DNA of 64,000 nucleotides from JACCVL01 sp963695375 (GTDB taxonomy: Bacteria > Actinomycetota > Actinomycetes > Propionibacteriales > Nocardioidaceae): assembly GCA_963695375.1 (NCBI GenBank), contig OY968767.1, forward strand, positions 310,001-374,000, in the 5' to 3' direction. The notes under the pieces were generated by a model that was not told the DNA's origin, did no database searches, and saw only the letters and a program-made list of their open reading frames with translations. The translations under genes were made by a program, and so were the position numbers. This document shows, piece after piece, positions 51,214-59,922 of the stretch. Numbering within the stretch: the stretch's first letter is position 1; each line of letters begins with the position of its first letter.

Positions 51214-52610
51214 GCGACGCAGCCGGGCCCGACTTTCGCATCGAGCACGACACGATGGGCGAGGTCCACGTCCCGAAGGACGCGCTGTGGCGAGCGCAGA
51301 CGCAGCGCGCGGTGCAGAACTTCCCGATCTCGGGGACGCCGCTGGAGTCGGCGCACATCCGGGCGCTGGCACGGATCAAGGCAGCCTGCGCGCGGGCGAA
51401 CGCGGAGCTCGGTGTGCTCGACTCCGACGTCGCGGACGCGATCGTGGCCGCCGCGGACGAGGTGGCGTCCGGGATGCACGACGGCGAGTTCCCGGTCGAC
51501 GTGTTCCAGACCGGTTCCGGCACATCGTCGAACATGAACACCAACGAGGTGCTCGCGACGCTGGCCAGCCGCGCCCTCGGTCGCGACGTGCATCCCAACG
51601 ATCACGTCAACGCGAGCCAGTCGAGCAACGACGTCTTCCCGACCTCGATCCACCTGGCCGCCGCCGAGGCGACCACCCGCGACCTGGTGCCCGCGCTGAC
51701 CCACCTGGCGAGCTGCTTCGAGGCGAAGGCGACCGAGTTCGCCCAGGTGGTGAAGTCCGGCCGGACGCACCTGATGGACGCCACCCCGGTGACGCTCGGT
51801 CAGGAGATGGGGGGGTACGCCGCCCAGCTGCGCCGAGGGGTCGACAGGGTCGAGGCCGCACTGCCGCGGGTGGCGGAGGTCCCGTTGGGCGGCACCGCGG
51901 TCGGCACCGGCATCAACACCCCGCCCGGCTTCCCGCAGCGGGTGATCGAGCTGTTGGCGGCCGACACCGGGCTGCCGATCACCGAGGCGGCCGACCACTT
52001 CGAGGCGCACGGCGCCCGGGACGGGCTGGTCGAGCTGTCCGGGCAGCTGCGAACGGTCGCGGTGAGCCTGACCAAGATCTGCAACGACCTGCGCTGGATG
52101 GGCTCCGGTCCGCGCACCGGGCTGGCCGAGATCGCGCTGCCCGACCTGCAGCCGGGCTCGAGCATCATGCCCGGCAAGGTCAACCCGGTGCTGCCGGAGG
52201 CCACCTTGATGGTGTGCGCCCAGGTGATCGGCAACGACCAGACGATGACGGTCGCGGGGGCGTCCGGGTCGTTCGAGCTGAACGTGATGCTGCCGGTGAT
52301 GGCCCGGAACCTGCTGGAGTCGATCCGGCTGCTCGGCAACGCGGCGCGGGCGCTCGCCGACCGCTGTGTCACCGGCATCACCGCCGACGCCGAACGCTGC
52401 CGGGAGTACGCCGAGTCGTCGCCGTCGGTGGTCACCCCGCTGAACCGCTTCATCGGGTACGAGAACGCCGCCAAGGTCGCCAAGCAGGCCGTCGCCGAGC
52501 GTCGGACGATCCGCGAGGTGGTGCTCGAGCACGGGTACGTCGAGCGGGGCGACCTCACCGAGGAGCAGCTGGACCAGGCCCTCGACGTCCTGTCCATGAC
52601 CCACCCCTGA
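51210..52610 (+). CDS. fumC: Class II fumarate hydratase
   Basis: 466 residues. It converts fumarate to malate in the TCA cycle. Signatures: FQTGSGTSSNMNTNEVLA, NDHVNASQSSNDVFPTSIHL, KSGRTHLMDATPVTLGQEM and GSSIMPGKVNPVLPEA with the catalytic Ser loop. It is iron-independent and homotetrameric in the family. The ATG overlaps the stop of the upstream gene (ATGA). The last codons belong to an 11-bp tandem repeat that also repeats the stop codon. Confidence 0.96.
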   Translation: MSDAAGPDFRIEHDTMGEVHVPKDALWRAQTQRAVQNFPISGTPLESAHIRALARIKAACARANAELGVLDSDVADAIVAAADEVASGMHDGEFPVDVFQTGSGTSSNMNTNEVLATLASRALGRDVHPNDHVNASQSSNDVFPTSIHLAAAEATTRDLVPALTHLASCFEAKATEFAQVVKSGRTHLMDATPVTLGQEMGGYAAQLRRGVDRVEAALPRVAEVPLGGTAVGTGINTPPGFPQRVIELLAADTGLPITEAADHFEAHGARDGLVELSGQLRTVAVSLTKICNDLRWMGSGPRTGLAEIALPDLQPGSSIMPGKVNPVLPEATLMVCAQVIGNDQTMTVAGASGSFELNVMLPVMARNLLESIRLLGNAARALADRCVTGITADAERCREYAESSPSVVTPLNRFIGYENAAKVAKQAVAERRTIREVVLEHGYVERGDLTEEQLDQALDVLSMTHP

Positions 52611-52629
52611 CCCACCCCTGACCCACCCC
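52597..52629. repeat. 11-bp tandem repeat at the fumC stop codon
   Basis: Three copies of TGACCCACCCC. The second copy supplies the fumC TGA; the first codes for the final residues and the third lies downstream. Confidence 0.9.
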
Positions 52630-52638
52630 CCTCTCGTC

Positions 52639-52745
52639 CACGATCCGCGACTTTTGCATGCAGAAGTCGCGGATCGTGACCGGGTGGGGGCTGCAAAAGT
52701 CGCGGATCGTGACCGGGTGGGGGGCTGCAGAAGTCGCGGATCGTG
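52639..52745. repeat. Interspersed repeat array, four copies, terminator-like
   Basis: Units at 52639-52658 (CGATCCGCGACTTTTGCA orientation) and 52659-52678 (opposite) meet head-on with no spacer, giving a near-perfect 40-bp palindrome. Two more units in the second orientation follow at 52691-52711 and 52725-52745, spaced by GACCGGGTGGGG-like G-rich sequence. It lies between the convergent fumC and DUF2079 genes. Confidence 0.92.
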
Positions 52746-52776
52746 ACCGGGTGGGGGTGGGGTGGGGGTTGATCGT

Positions 52777-54231
52777 TCAGGGGGCGGAGGTCCGACGGGC
52801 GATCAGGTACCGGCCGACGGACGGCAGCTCCTCGTACTCCGCCCCGGGATGCCGCTCCTCGGCCCACCGGACGATGTCGGCGCCCGGGTCCCAGCCGATC
52901 GTGGTGTCCACCACGGCGTAGTCCACCGGGACCGAGTCGGAGCCCTCGTTGGTCCCGGTGAAGTAGACGTCGTGGTCGGGCACCAGCACCGCCAGCAGAC
53001 CGATGTCGGTCTCGACGCTGCTGCCCGCCGGCAACACCGTCAGCACCCGCTCGGCGTCCAGCTCGCGCGCGCTGTCCGCATAGGTCCGGGCGGAGACCAG
53101 CCCGCTCACCGGGGTCTGCAGACACAACACCAGCGCCACCGCCAGCGCCACCGCCGGAGTGTGCTGGGCGTACCGGCGCAGCCACCGAGACCGCCCCGTC
53201 CGGCTGCGGACCACGGCGTCGATCAGGGCGACGAACACGATCGTCATCGGGACCAGCGAGTAGTGCAGCTCGGTGCCCCAGTAGAACTCGTAGTCGCTCC
53301 CGAGCCGCCACAGCATCGTGGGCAGCACCGCGATCACCCACGGCGAGCGGAGTGCGAGGAAGCCCGTCACGCCGAACGTGAGCAGCCAGGTCTCGGCCTT
53401 GACGCCGGGGGTGACCAGCTGCACCGGCAGCCCGAGCAGTCGCTCCCCGATCCCCACGCCGTCACCACCTTCGGTGAGCCGGCTCCAGTAGTCCCACGCA
53501 CCGTCCGGACTGACCGCGGGGATCAGCACGAACACGGTCACCACCAGTGAGACCAGTCCGAATGCGGCCAGTCCGACGCCCCATCGCCGCGCCCCGGCGA
53601 CCACGAGGGCGACGCCGATCGCCGCGACCGTGAGGCCGAGGTCCTCCTTCACCAGCACCAGCGCGCCCGCCCACAGGCAGGTGGCCCGCCACTGACGACG
53701 CAGGTACGCCTCGCCGGCCAGCGCCAGCAGCGGGGCGGCGAACGCGTACTCGTGCACGTCGAAGTCCACCGCCGCCTGGACACCGAACGACAGCCCGTAC
53801 GCCACCCCGACGCTGATGCCGGCGGCGGGTCCGAGCAGGCCGATGCCGACACGGGTCAGCGGGACCGCCGAGAACGCCACCAGCACCGCCTGCGTCACCA
53901 GCAGGGACACCGGCGTCGGGAACGCCGCCCAGACCGGTCCCCACAGCGCCACCACCGGGCTGAAGTGATCGCCGAGCAGCAGGAACCCCGGCTCCTTGAT
54001 GTCGACCACCGGGTAGCCGCGTTCGGCGTAGCTCTGCGCGGCCTGGGAGAAGATCCCGAGGTCCCAGGAGATCACGTCGAGCCGGTCGTACCGGGTCAGC
54101 GAGATGCTGCTGTAGACGGCGGCCAGCACCGCCCACAGCGCGTACGGCACCCAGCGCCACGAGGCGGGCGCGACGGGTGCCGCGGGGTCGGCCTCGGGTG
54201 CTGCGGCGGGCGCGGACGTCATCGCCGCCAT
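52777..54231 (-). CDS. DUF2079 domain-containing membrane protein
   Basis: 484 residues with about ten membrane helices. The DUF2079 pattern is visible in WDLGIFSQAAQSYAERGYPV, LLLGDHFSPVVALWGPVWA, and FDVHEYAFAAPLLALAGEAY with LVLVKEDLGLTVA. The family is related to GT-C type glycosyltransferases, with acidic residues in the first external loop (WDLG), but no substrate is known. The ATG is preceded by a weak ribosome site. It is convergent with fumC across the repeat array. Confidence 0.87.
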   Translation of the reverse strand: MAAMTSAPAAAPEADPAAPVAPASWRWVPYALWAVLAAVYSSISLTRYDRLDVISWDLGIFSQAAQSYAERGYPVVDIKEPGFLLLGDHFSPVVALWGPVWAAFPTPVSLLVTQAVLVAFSAVPLTRVGIGLLGPAAGISVGVAYGLSFGVQAAVDFDVHEYAFAAPLLALAGEAYLRRQWRATCLWAGALVLVKEDLGLTVAAIGVALVVAGARRWGVGLAAFGLVSLVVTVFVLIPAVSPDGAWDYWSRLTEGGDGVGIGERLLGLPVQLVTPGVKAETWLLTFGVTGFLALRSPWVIAVLPTMLWRLGSDYEFYWGTELHYSLVPMTIVFVALIDAVVRSRTGRSRWLRRYAQHTPAVALAVALVLCLQTPVSGLVSARTYADSARELDAERVLTVLPAGSSVETDIGLLAVLVPDHDVYFTGTNEGSDSVPVDYAVVDTTIGWDPGADIVRWAEERHPGAEYEELPSVGRYLIARRTSAP

Positions 54232-54285
54232 GGTGTCACCAGGCTCCGCCGGCTACCGGCCTATCGGCCGACGACGGCCGGCGGC

Positions 54286-54966
54286 TCAGTACCAGTTGTT
54301 GGCGAGCTTGAACTCGTTCGCGGCGCACGGGCTGCCGTAGCTGTCCTGGATGTAGCCCAGGCCCCACTCGATCTGGGTGATCGGGTTGGTCCGCCAGTCG
54401 GACCCGGCGGTGGACATCTTGCCGGCCGGAAGCGCCTGCGGGATGCCGTAGGCACCAGAGGTCGGGTTGGTCGCGGTGTGATCCCAGTTGCTCTCGCCCA
54501 CCCAGAGCTGGTCGAGGCAGGAGAACTGACTGCTGTCCCAGCCGTAGTCACCGAGCATCGACATCGCGACGTCCCGGGGGTCCGACACCGCGGCGACGGT
54601 GGCCTGGCCGCCGACCCCCGCCTCGGCACCGCGCCGGTCGGGAGTGATCGGGCCACGCTCGAGCGCGGGCCGCACGCTGTCCCGGCTGACCCGGGGCTCG
54701 GCGGCGGCCAGCCGGCGCGACACCGCCCCGGCAGCACCGACGGATGGGGCGCTCACGCTCGACGACGAGGCCGTCGGCGTGGCATCGGCGGCGCCACCGG
54801 CGCCCATCGACACGACACCGGCAGCCGCGGCCAGGCCGGCCACGGCAGCGGTGGCCACGAGGGGTCGCGCCAGCACCGCCGTCAGGTCTGCCTGCGTACG
54901 CAGGCGGAGGCGCTGGTTGACGGTGGGGGCGCGATGGCGCGGACGGCCGGTGGGCGCGTCGGACAC
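54286..54966 (-). CDS. Secreted lytic transglycosylase-like protein
   Basis: 226 residues from a GTG preceded by GGAGC. The N-terminus is basic, then a hydrophobic segment (LVATAAVAGLAAAAGVVSMG) serves as signal or anchor, followed by an Ala/Ser/Arg-rich linker. The C-terminal 80 residues form the SLT-like fold: LDQLWVGESNWDHTATNPTS (catalytic Glu in GES), GAYGIPQALPAGKM and ITQIEWGLGYIQDSYGSPC. It probably cleaves or remodels peptidoglycan. Such proteins are common in Actinobacteria. Confidence 0.87.
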   Translation of the reverse strand: MSDAPTGRPRHRAPTVNQRLRLRTQADLTAVLARPLVATAAVAGLAAAAGVVSMGAGGAADATPTASSSSVSAPSVGAAGAVSRRLAAAEPRVSRDSVRPALERGPITPDRRGAEAGVGGQATVAAVSDPRDVAMSMLGDYGWDSSQFSCLDQLWVGESNWDHTATNPTSGAYGIPQALPAGKMSTAGSDWRTNPITQIEWGLGYIQDSYGSPCAANEFKLANNWY

Positions 54967-55109
54967 AGGCGTGCTCCGGTCGGGACGGGGACGTGGCCAG
55001 CGGGCGACGATGCCGCACCCTGCGCGGCTGGGCAAGCTGAGCGGCCCGACCGTGTCGGAGCACACACGCCACGCAGCCGGCGAGCTGCGCCACGCGGACG
55101 CGCACGCGG

Positions 55110-56201
55110 TCAGCCGCTGACGCGCTCCCCGGTGTCGCTGTGGAACAGGTGCACGTCGGCCGGATCCACCGCCAGCCGGACGGTCTGGCCCGGCTCGAGA
55201 TGCTTGCGGGCGTCCGTCCGCGAGACCAGGTTGACGTCCTCGCCGTTGTCGCCGCGCATGGTCGAGTAGAGGAAGGCGTCTGCCCCGAGCTCCTCGACGA
55301 GGTCGACGGTGACGGCCAGCCCCGCGTCGCTCTCACTGACGACGCGGAACGACTCCGGGCGGACGCCCATCGTGACGGTCTTCGCACCCTTCAGCCGCTC
55401 CGCGGTCGACCGCTCCAGCGGTACGTTCTCGGTGCCCAGCTGCACGCCCTCCGCGGTGGTGTCGACCTGAAGCAGGTTCATCGCCGGCGAGCCGATGAAG
55501 CCGGCCACGAAGGCGTTGCGTGGCTTGTCGTACAGGTTCAGCGGGGTGTCGACCTGCTGGAGCAGCCCGTCCTTGAGGACACACACCCGGTCGCCCATCG
55601 TCATCGCCTCCACCTGGTCGTGGGTGACGTAGACGGTGGTGACGCCGAGGCGGCGCTGGAGCGCGGCGATCTGCGCCCGGGTCTGGACGCGCAGCTTCGC
55701 GTCCAGGTTGGACAGCGGCTCGTCCATGAGGAACACCTGCGGTTCGCGGACGATCGCGCGTCCCATCGCCACCCGCTGCCGTTGACCACCGGACAGCGCC
55801 TTCGGCTTGCGGTCCAGGTAGTCCTCCAGGTCGAGCAGCTTGGCCGCCTCCTTGACCCGGCGGGCCCGCTCGTCCTTGCTGACGCCACCCATCCGGAGCG
55901 CGAACGCCATGTTGTCGGCCACCGACATGTGCGGGTAGAGCGCGTAGTTCTGGAAGACCATGGCGATGTCGCGGTCCTTCGGCGCCATGTGGGTGACGTC
56001 CCGCTCGCCGATGTGGATGGTGCCCTCGGACACCTCCTCGAGCCCTGCCAGCATCCGAAGCGAGGTGGACTTGCCGCAGCCGGACGGCCCGACGAGCACC
56101 ATGAACTCGCCGTCGTTGATCGCCAGGTCGAGCTTGTTCACCGCCGGGTGATCCGCCCCCGGGAACTGCCGCGACGCCTTGTCATAGGTGACCTGTGCCA
56201 T
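55110..56201 (-). CDS. Carbohydrate ABC transporter ATP-binding protein (MsmX/UgpC type)
   Basis: 363 residues. Walker A VGPSGCGKSTSLRMLAGLEE, Q-loop AMVFQNYALYPHMSVADNMA, signature ALSGGQRQRVAMGRAI and Walker B VFLMDEPLSNLDAKLR. The C-terminal OB/TOBE domains (TMGVRPESFRVV, LVEELGADAFLYSTM) mark the CUT1 sugar-importer ATPases. It is the last gene of the sugar operon but 98 nt away from the MalG-like permease, with a small hairpin (CCGGCA-N6-TGCCGG, 56221-56238) in between. It could serve several sugar importers, including that at 0-1.7 kb. Confidence 0.94.
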   Translation of the reverse strand: MAQVTYDKASRQFPGADHPAVNKLDLAINDGEFMVLVGPSGCGKSTSLRMLAGLEEVSEGTIHIGERDVTHMAPKDRDIAMVFQNYALYPHMSVADNMAFALRMGGVSKDERARRVKEAAKLLDLEDYLDRKPKALSGGQRQRVAMGRAIVREPQVFLMDEPLSNLDAKLRVQTRAQIAALQRRLGVTTVYVTHDQVEAMTMGDRVCVLKDGLLQQVDTPLNLYDKPRNAFVAGFIGSPAMNLLQVDTTAEGVQLGTENVPLERSTAERLKGAKTVTMGVRPESFRVVSESDAGLAVTVDLVEELGADAFLYSTMRGDNGEDVNLVSRTDARKHLEPGQTVRLAVDPADVHLFHSDTGERVSG

Positions 56202-56299
56202 GAGTGGTGCCTTCCCTTCACCGGCAGGTACGTGCCGGACGATCCGTCGTGAGGGTGGGTGCAGGTGGTGCTGGTGGGTCAGGTGCCGTCACAGGTGCC

Positions 56300-57241
56300 T
56301 CAGCCCTTCACCGACCCCGCGGTCAGTCCCCGGACGAAGTAGCGCTGCAACGAGAAGAAGACCACCAGCGGGACGACCATCGAGATGAACGCACCGGCGG
56401 TGAGCAGGTGCCACCCGTCGCCGAGCGAGTTCACCAGCCCGGACAGCGTGACGGTGACCACGGCGCTCTCCTCGTCCGACCCGAGGAACAGCAGCGCGAT
56501 CAGCAGGTCGTTCCAGACCCACAGGAACTGGAAGATCGCGAACGCGGCGAGGGCCGGCGTGGACATCGGGACGATCAGCCGCCAGAAGGTCTGGTAGTGG
56601 CTGGCGCCGTCGATCTGGGCGGACTCGATGACCGTCCGCGGCAGGGTGGTCATGTAGTTGCGCAGGATGTAGATCGCCAGCGGCATCCCGAAGCCGGTGT
56701 GCAGCAGCCAGACCGTGGCGAACTGGCCGATCATGTCGAGGTTCTCCCGGCCGAACAGCTGCAGCATCGGCACCAGGGCCACCTGCATCGGCACCACCAG
56801 CAGGCCGACGATGATCAGGAACAGGAGGTCGCGACCGGGGAAGCTCATGAACGTGAAGGCATATGCCGCGAAGGCAGCGAACATGATCGGGATCACCGTT
56901 GCCGGCAACGCCACGATCACGCTGTTGACGAACGCCGTCCCCATCTCGTTGCCGGTGACGACGTCCTGGTAGTTCTGCAGGGTCCAGGACGACTGCCACG
57001 GCTGGAAGATCACCGTCCACCAGCCACCGGAGTTGATGTCGTCGAGCGGCCGGAAGGACGTGACCAGCAGCCCGATGGTGGGGATGGTCCAGACCAGGCA
57101 GACCACCAGCAGGGTCAGGCGGGGGAACCAGCCGGGCTTCTTCTCCGGCGCCGGAGCTCCGCCGGTGGCCGCTCGGGTCTCTGCCTCGGCGCCGCCACCG
57201 GCGGCGGCTGCTGTGGGGGGCTGTACGGCAGTGCTGGTCAT
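56300..57241 (-). CDS. Carbohydrate ABC transporter permease, MalG type
   Basis: 313 residues. A Pro/Ala-rich N-terminal cytoplasmic stretch precedes the first helix (FPRLTLLVVCLVWTIPTIGL). The EAA loop reads ESAQIDGASHYQTFWRLIVP followed by MSTPALAAFAIFQFLWVWND. The ATG overlaps the stop of the MalF-like gene (ATGA). It is probably an alpha-glucoside or related sugar importer. Confidence 0.94.
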   Translation of the reverse strand: MTSTAVQPPTAAAAGGGAEAETRAATGGAPAPEKKPGWFPRLTLLVVCLVWTIPTIGLLVTSFRPLDDINSGGWWTVIFQPWQSSWTLQNYQDVVTGNEMGTAFVNSVIVALPATVIPIMFAAFAAYAFTFMSFPGRDLLFLIIVGLLVVPMQVALVPMLQLFGRENLDMIGQFATVWLLHTGFGMPLAIYILRNYMTTLPRTVIESAQIDGASHYQTFWRLIVPMSTPALAAFAIFQFLWVWNDLLIALLFLGSDEESAVVTVTLSGLVNSLGDGWHLLTAGAFISMVVPLVVFFSLQRYFVRGLTAGSVKG

Positions 57242-58386
57242 CGCAGCGCCTCCTCCTGCCGGAAGCTCCGGATCTGGTAGATGAGCACGGGCACGACTGC
57301 GAAGGTCAGCAGCACGACGATGGCCGACGCCACGCCGGCATTGCCGAAGTCGAAGATCTGGCGGTAGAAGTCCAGCGCGATGAGACTGGTGCCGTCGCGC
57401 CCGTTGGTCATGACGAACACCACGTCGAAGACCTTGAGCACGAGGATCACGACGGTCACGAACACCGCGGTGATCGTGACCCTGATCTGCGGAACAGTCA
57501 CCAGGAAGAAGATCTTCAGCTCACTGGCGCCGTCGATCCGGGCTGCCTCCAGCGTCTCCTCCGGCACTCCCTTGATGGCCGCCGACAACAGCACCATGGA
57601 GAAACCGACCTGGGCCCAGATCAGGATGACCATGAGCAGGATGTCGTTGAGCTGGAAGGTCTGGGTCGACAGCCACGACACCGGGTCGAATCCGAGGCCG
57701 ACCATGATCCCGTTCAGCAGACCGATCTGCTCCCGGCCGGCGTTCAGGTCGTAGATGAACTTCCAGATCGTGGCCGCACCGACGAAGGAGATGGCCATGG
57801 GCAGGAAGATCATCGACTTCGCGATCTTCTCGCCGCGCACCGAGAGCCGGTCGGCGAGCACGGCGACGATCAGCCCGAAGAACACGGTGCTGGCCGGCAC
57901 GATGATCAGCCAGAGCAGGTTGTTGAACAGCGTCTCGCGGAAGGCCGGGTCGCCGAGCACGTCGCGGTAGTTCGCCCAACCGACCCACTCGGTGCTCTCG
58001 TCGTTGGCGAAGCTGTTCACGAAGGTCTGCACGGTCGGGTAGATCAGGATCACGCTGATGAACGCGAGCGCGGGAAGCAGGAAGACGTACGGCTTGATCC
58101 CCGCCTCCCACCGGCGCGGGAAGCCCTCCACCAGCATGTTGATGAAGTAGAACAACGCCGCAGAACCGCCGACACCGATCACGATGCCGATCGGCGCCTG
58201 GAGGAACTTGTTGATGTCGTAGAGCCGGAAGGCCTGGAAGGTGTTCACCATCACCAGTGCCGTGATGACCAGACCGACCAGACCGATCAGGCTCCGGGCC
58301 GGGTGCGCGGCCCCGCGAGCACGGGACTCGTCGTCCGGGGTGGGTCCCGGTCCTGCGGGGTCCTTCTCGTCGAGGGTGGCAGTCAC
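57238..58386 (-). CDS. Carbohydrate ABC transporter permease, MalF type
   Basis: 382 residues from a GTG with GGAGG nine nt upstream. Eight membrane helices are visible, two of them in an N-terminal extension (SLIGLVGLVITALVMVNTF; PIGIVIGVGGSAALFYFINM). That extension is seen in AglF-type alpha-glucoside permeases. The EAA loop is LEAARIDGASELKIFFLVTV with PQIRVTITAVF. It lies 79 nt after the binding-protein gene. Confidence 0.93.
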   Translation of the reverse strand: MTATLDEKDPAGPGPTPDDESRARGAAHPARSLIGLVGLVITALVMVNTFQAFRLYDINKFLQAPIGIVIGVGGSAALFYFINMLVEGFPRRWEAGIKPYVFLLPALAFISVILIYPTVQTFVNSFANDESTEWVGWANYRDVLGDPAFRETLFNNLLWLIIVPASTVFFGLIVAVLADRLSVRGEKIAKSMIFLPMAISFVGAATIWKFIYDLNAGREQIGLLNGIMVGLGFDPVSWLSTQTFQLNDILLMVILIWAQVGFSMVLLSAAIKGVPEETLEAARIDGASELKIFFLVTVPQIRVTITAVFVTVVILVLKVFDVVFVMTNGRDGTSLIALDFYRQIFDFGNAGVASAIVVLLTFAVVPVLIYQIRSFRQEEALR

Positions 58387-58465
58387 TGCGTGGGACCTCC
58401 TGCTGCCGTTGCCGGGGATGGCGTCGTTCGGTCCGGGCATCCGAGGGGCGGACGCCGGCCGAACG

Positions 58466-59815
58466 TCACTCGTCCGATGGCCAGCTCTCCTCGATGGTCG
58501 CCGTGGTGTCCGCTGTGGAGTCACCGCGGGTCCAGTCGACCATCCCGGTCCAGAACGAACCGGCGCCGACCTCACCCGGCATCAGGTCGGAGGCGTCGAA
58601 CCGGAACACGTCCGCCTCGGCGGCGATGTCGGCGACCGTCCGGGTGGTCTCGTTCGGGTAGTTCGAGGCGTCGAACGTCGCGTGCGGCGACAGCCATCCG
58701 CCGATTCCGGCCCACTCCGCACCGAACTCCGGGCTGGTCAGGAACTCCATGACCTCCTTGGCCTCGTCGTCCTCGCCGTTGAACAGCGCGGCCAGGTCAC
58801 CGCCGCCGAGCACCGGGTTGCCGTCGAAGCCACCCTCGTACGGCGGGAAGCCGAACACGGTGACCTCCTCATCGAGGTTCTTCTGGACGTTCGTCGGGAA
58901 GAAGTCGATGACGAAGTTGCCCTGGCGGTTCATCAGGCAGCCGGGCGGGTTGTCCCACATCGGGTCGTCGGCCGCGTCCACCGCGGTGTTCAGGATGCCG
59001 TCGGTGCCACCGAGCACATAGTCGTCGGCGAAGACGATCTCGCCGTAGGCGTCGAACGCCTCCTGGATCTGGGGGTCGTCGAACGGGATCTCGTGCGAGA
59101 CCCACTGGTCGTAGACGTCCGGGCCGGCGGTGCGGAGCACCATCTCCTCGACCCAGTCGGTGCCGTACCAGCCGGTCGCGGTGCCCGCCTCCATGCCCAG
59201 GCACCACGGCGTCTCGCCGTCAGCCACCATCTGGTCGGAGAGCTCCAGCAGCTCCTGGTAGGTCTGCGGCTCCTCGTAGTTGCCCTGCTCCCAGGCCTGC
59301 TTGGGCACCCACACCAGGCTCTTGACCGCCATCCGCATCGGCGCGCCGAACGTGGTGCCGTCGGCGTCGGTGGTGGCGTCGAGGAAGCCGGGGATGAGCG
59401 TCTCCTCCAGCGAGGCGGTGTCGAGGTACTCGTCGATCGGCACGATGGCGTCCTGCGCGGCCAGGTCGAGCAGCAGGCCGGGCTGCGGGAAGAAGGCGAT
59501 GTCCGGCGGGTTGCCGGACGTGACGTTCTGCCGGACCAGGGTGGTGAACGTGTTGTCACCGGTGTACTGGATGTCGATGCCGGACTCCTCCTCGAAGGCC
59601 GCGACCGACTCCTCGAAGGCGTCCTGCTCGGTGTCGACGAAGGCGCCCAGGATCTCGACCGTGCCGTCACCGGGGTCGCTGCCGCCGGCGCCCTCCGTAT
59701 CGCCGCTGGACGAGCTGGAGTCGCTGCTGTCGTCACCGCCCTGCAGACAGCCCGTCAGGACCAGGGCACCGATACCGGCCATTGCCGCCACTCGCATCCG
59801 TCGCGTGTTTCGCAT
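58466..59815 (-). CDS. Carbohydrate ABC transporter substrate-binding lipoprotein
   Basis: 449 residues from an ATG preceded by GGAGGG. The signal peptide ends in LTGC (Cys23), followed by a Ser/Asp/Gly-rich linker of about 35 residues. The SBP type 1 fold is seen in VEILGAFVDTEQDAFEESVA, DIAFFPQPGLLLDLAA and MNRQGNFVIDFFPTNVQ. The unusual length and the EETLIPGFLDATTDADG block resemble AglE-type alpha-glucoside binding proteins. It heads the importer operon. Confidence 0.92.
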   Translation of the reverse strand: MRNTRRMRVAAMAGIGALVLTGCLQGGDDSSDSSSSSGDTEGAGGSDPGDGTVEILGAFVDTEQDAFEESVAAFEEESGIDIQYTGDNTFTTLVRQNVTSGNPPDIAFFPQPGLLLDLAAQDAIVPIDEYLDTASLEETLIPGFLDATTDADGTTFGAPMRMAVKSLVWVPKQAWEQGNYEEPQTYQELLELSDQMVADGETPWCLGMEAGTATGWYGTDWVEEMVLRTAGPDVYDQWVSHEIPFDDPQIQEAFDAYGEIVFADDYVLGGTDGILNTAVDAADDPMWDNPPGCLMNRQGNFVIDFFPTNVQKNLDEEVTVFGFPPYEGGFDGNPVLGGGDLAALFNGEDDEAKEVMEFLTSPEFGAEWAGIGGWLSPHATFDASNYPNETTRTVADIAAEADVFRFDASDLMPGEVGAGSFWTGMVDWTRGDSTADTTATIEESWPSDE

Positions 59816-59922
59816 TGAACCCTCCGCCGTCACATGAGTCACATCGCCTGCTCGGCACTATGCCACCGTGTGACGGAGGCCACCACACGGAACTCAGTGC
59901 GCGGTCACCTGCCGGTTAACGG

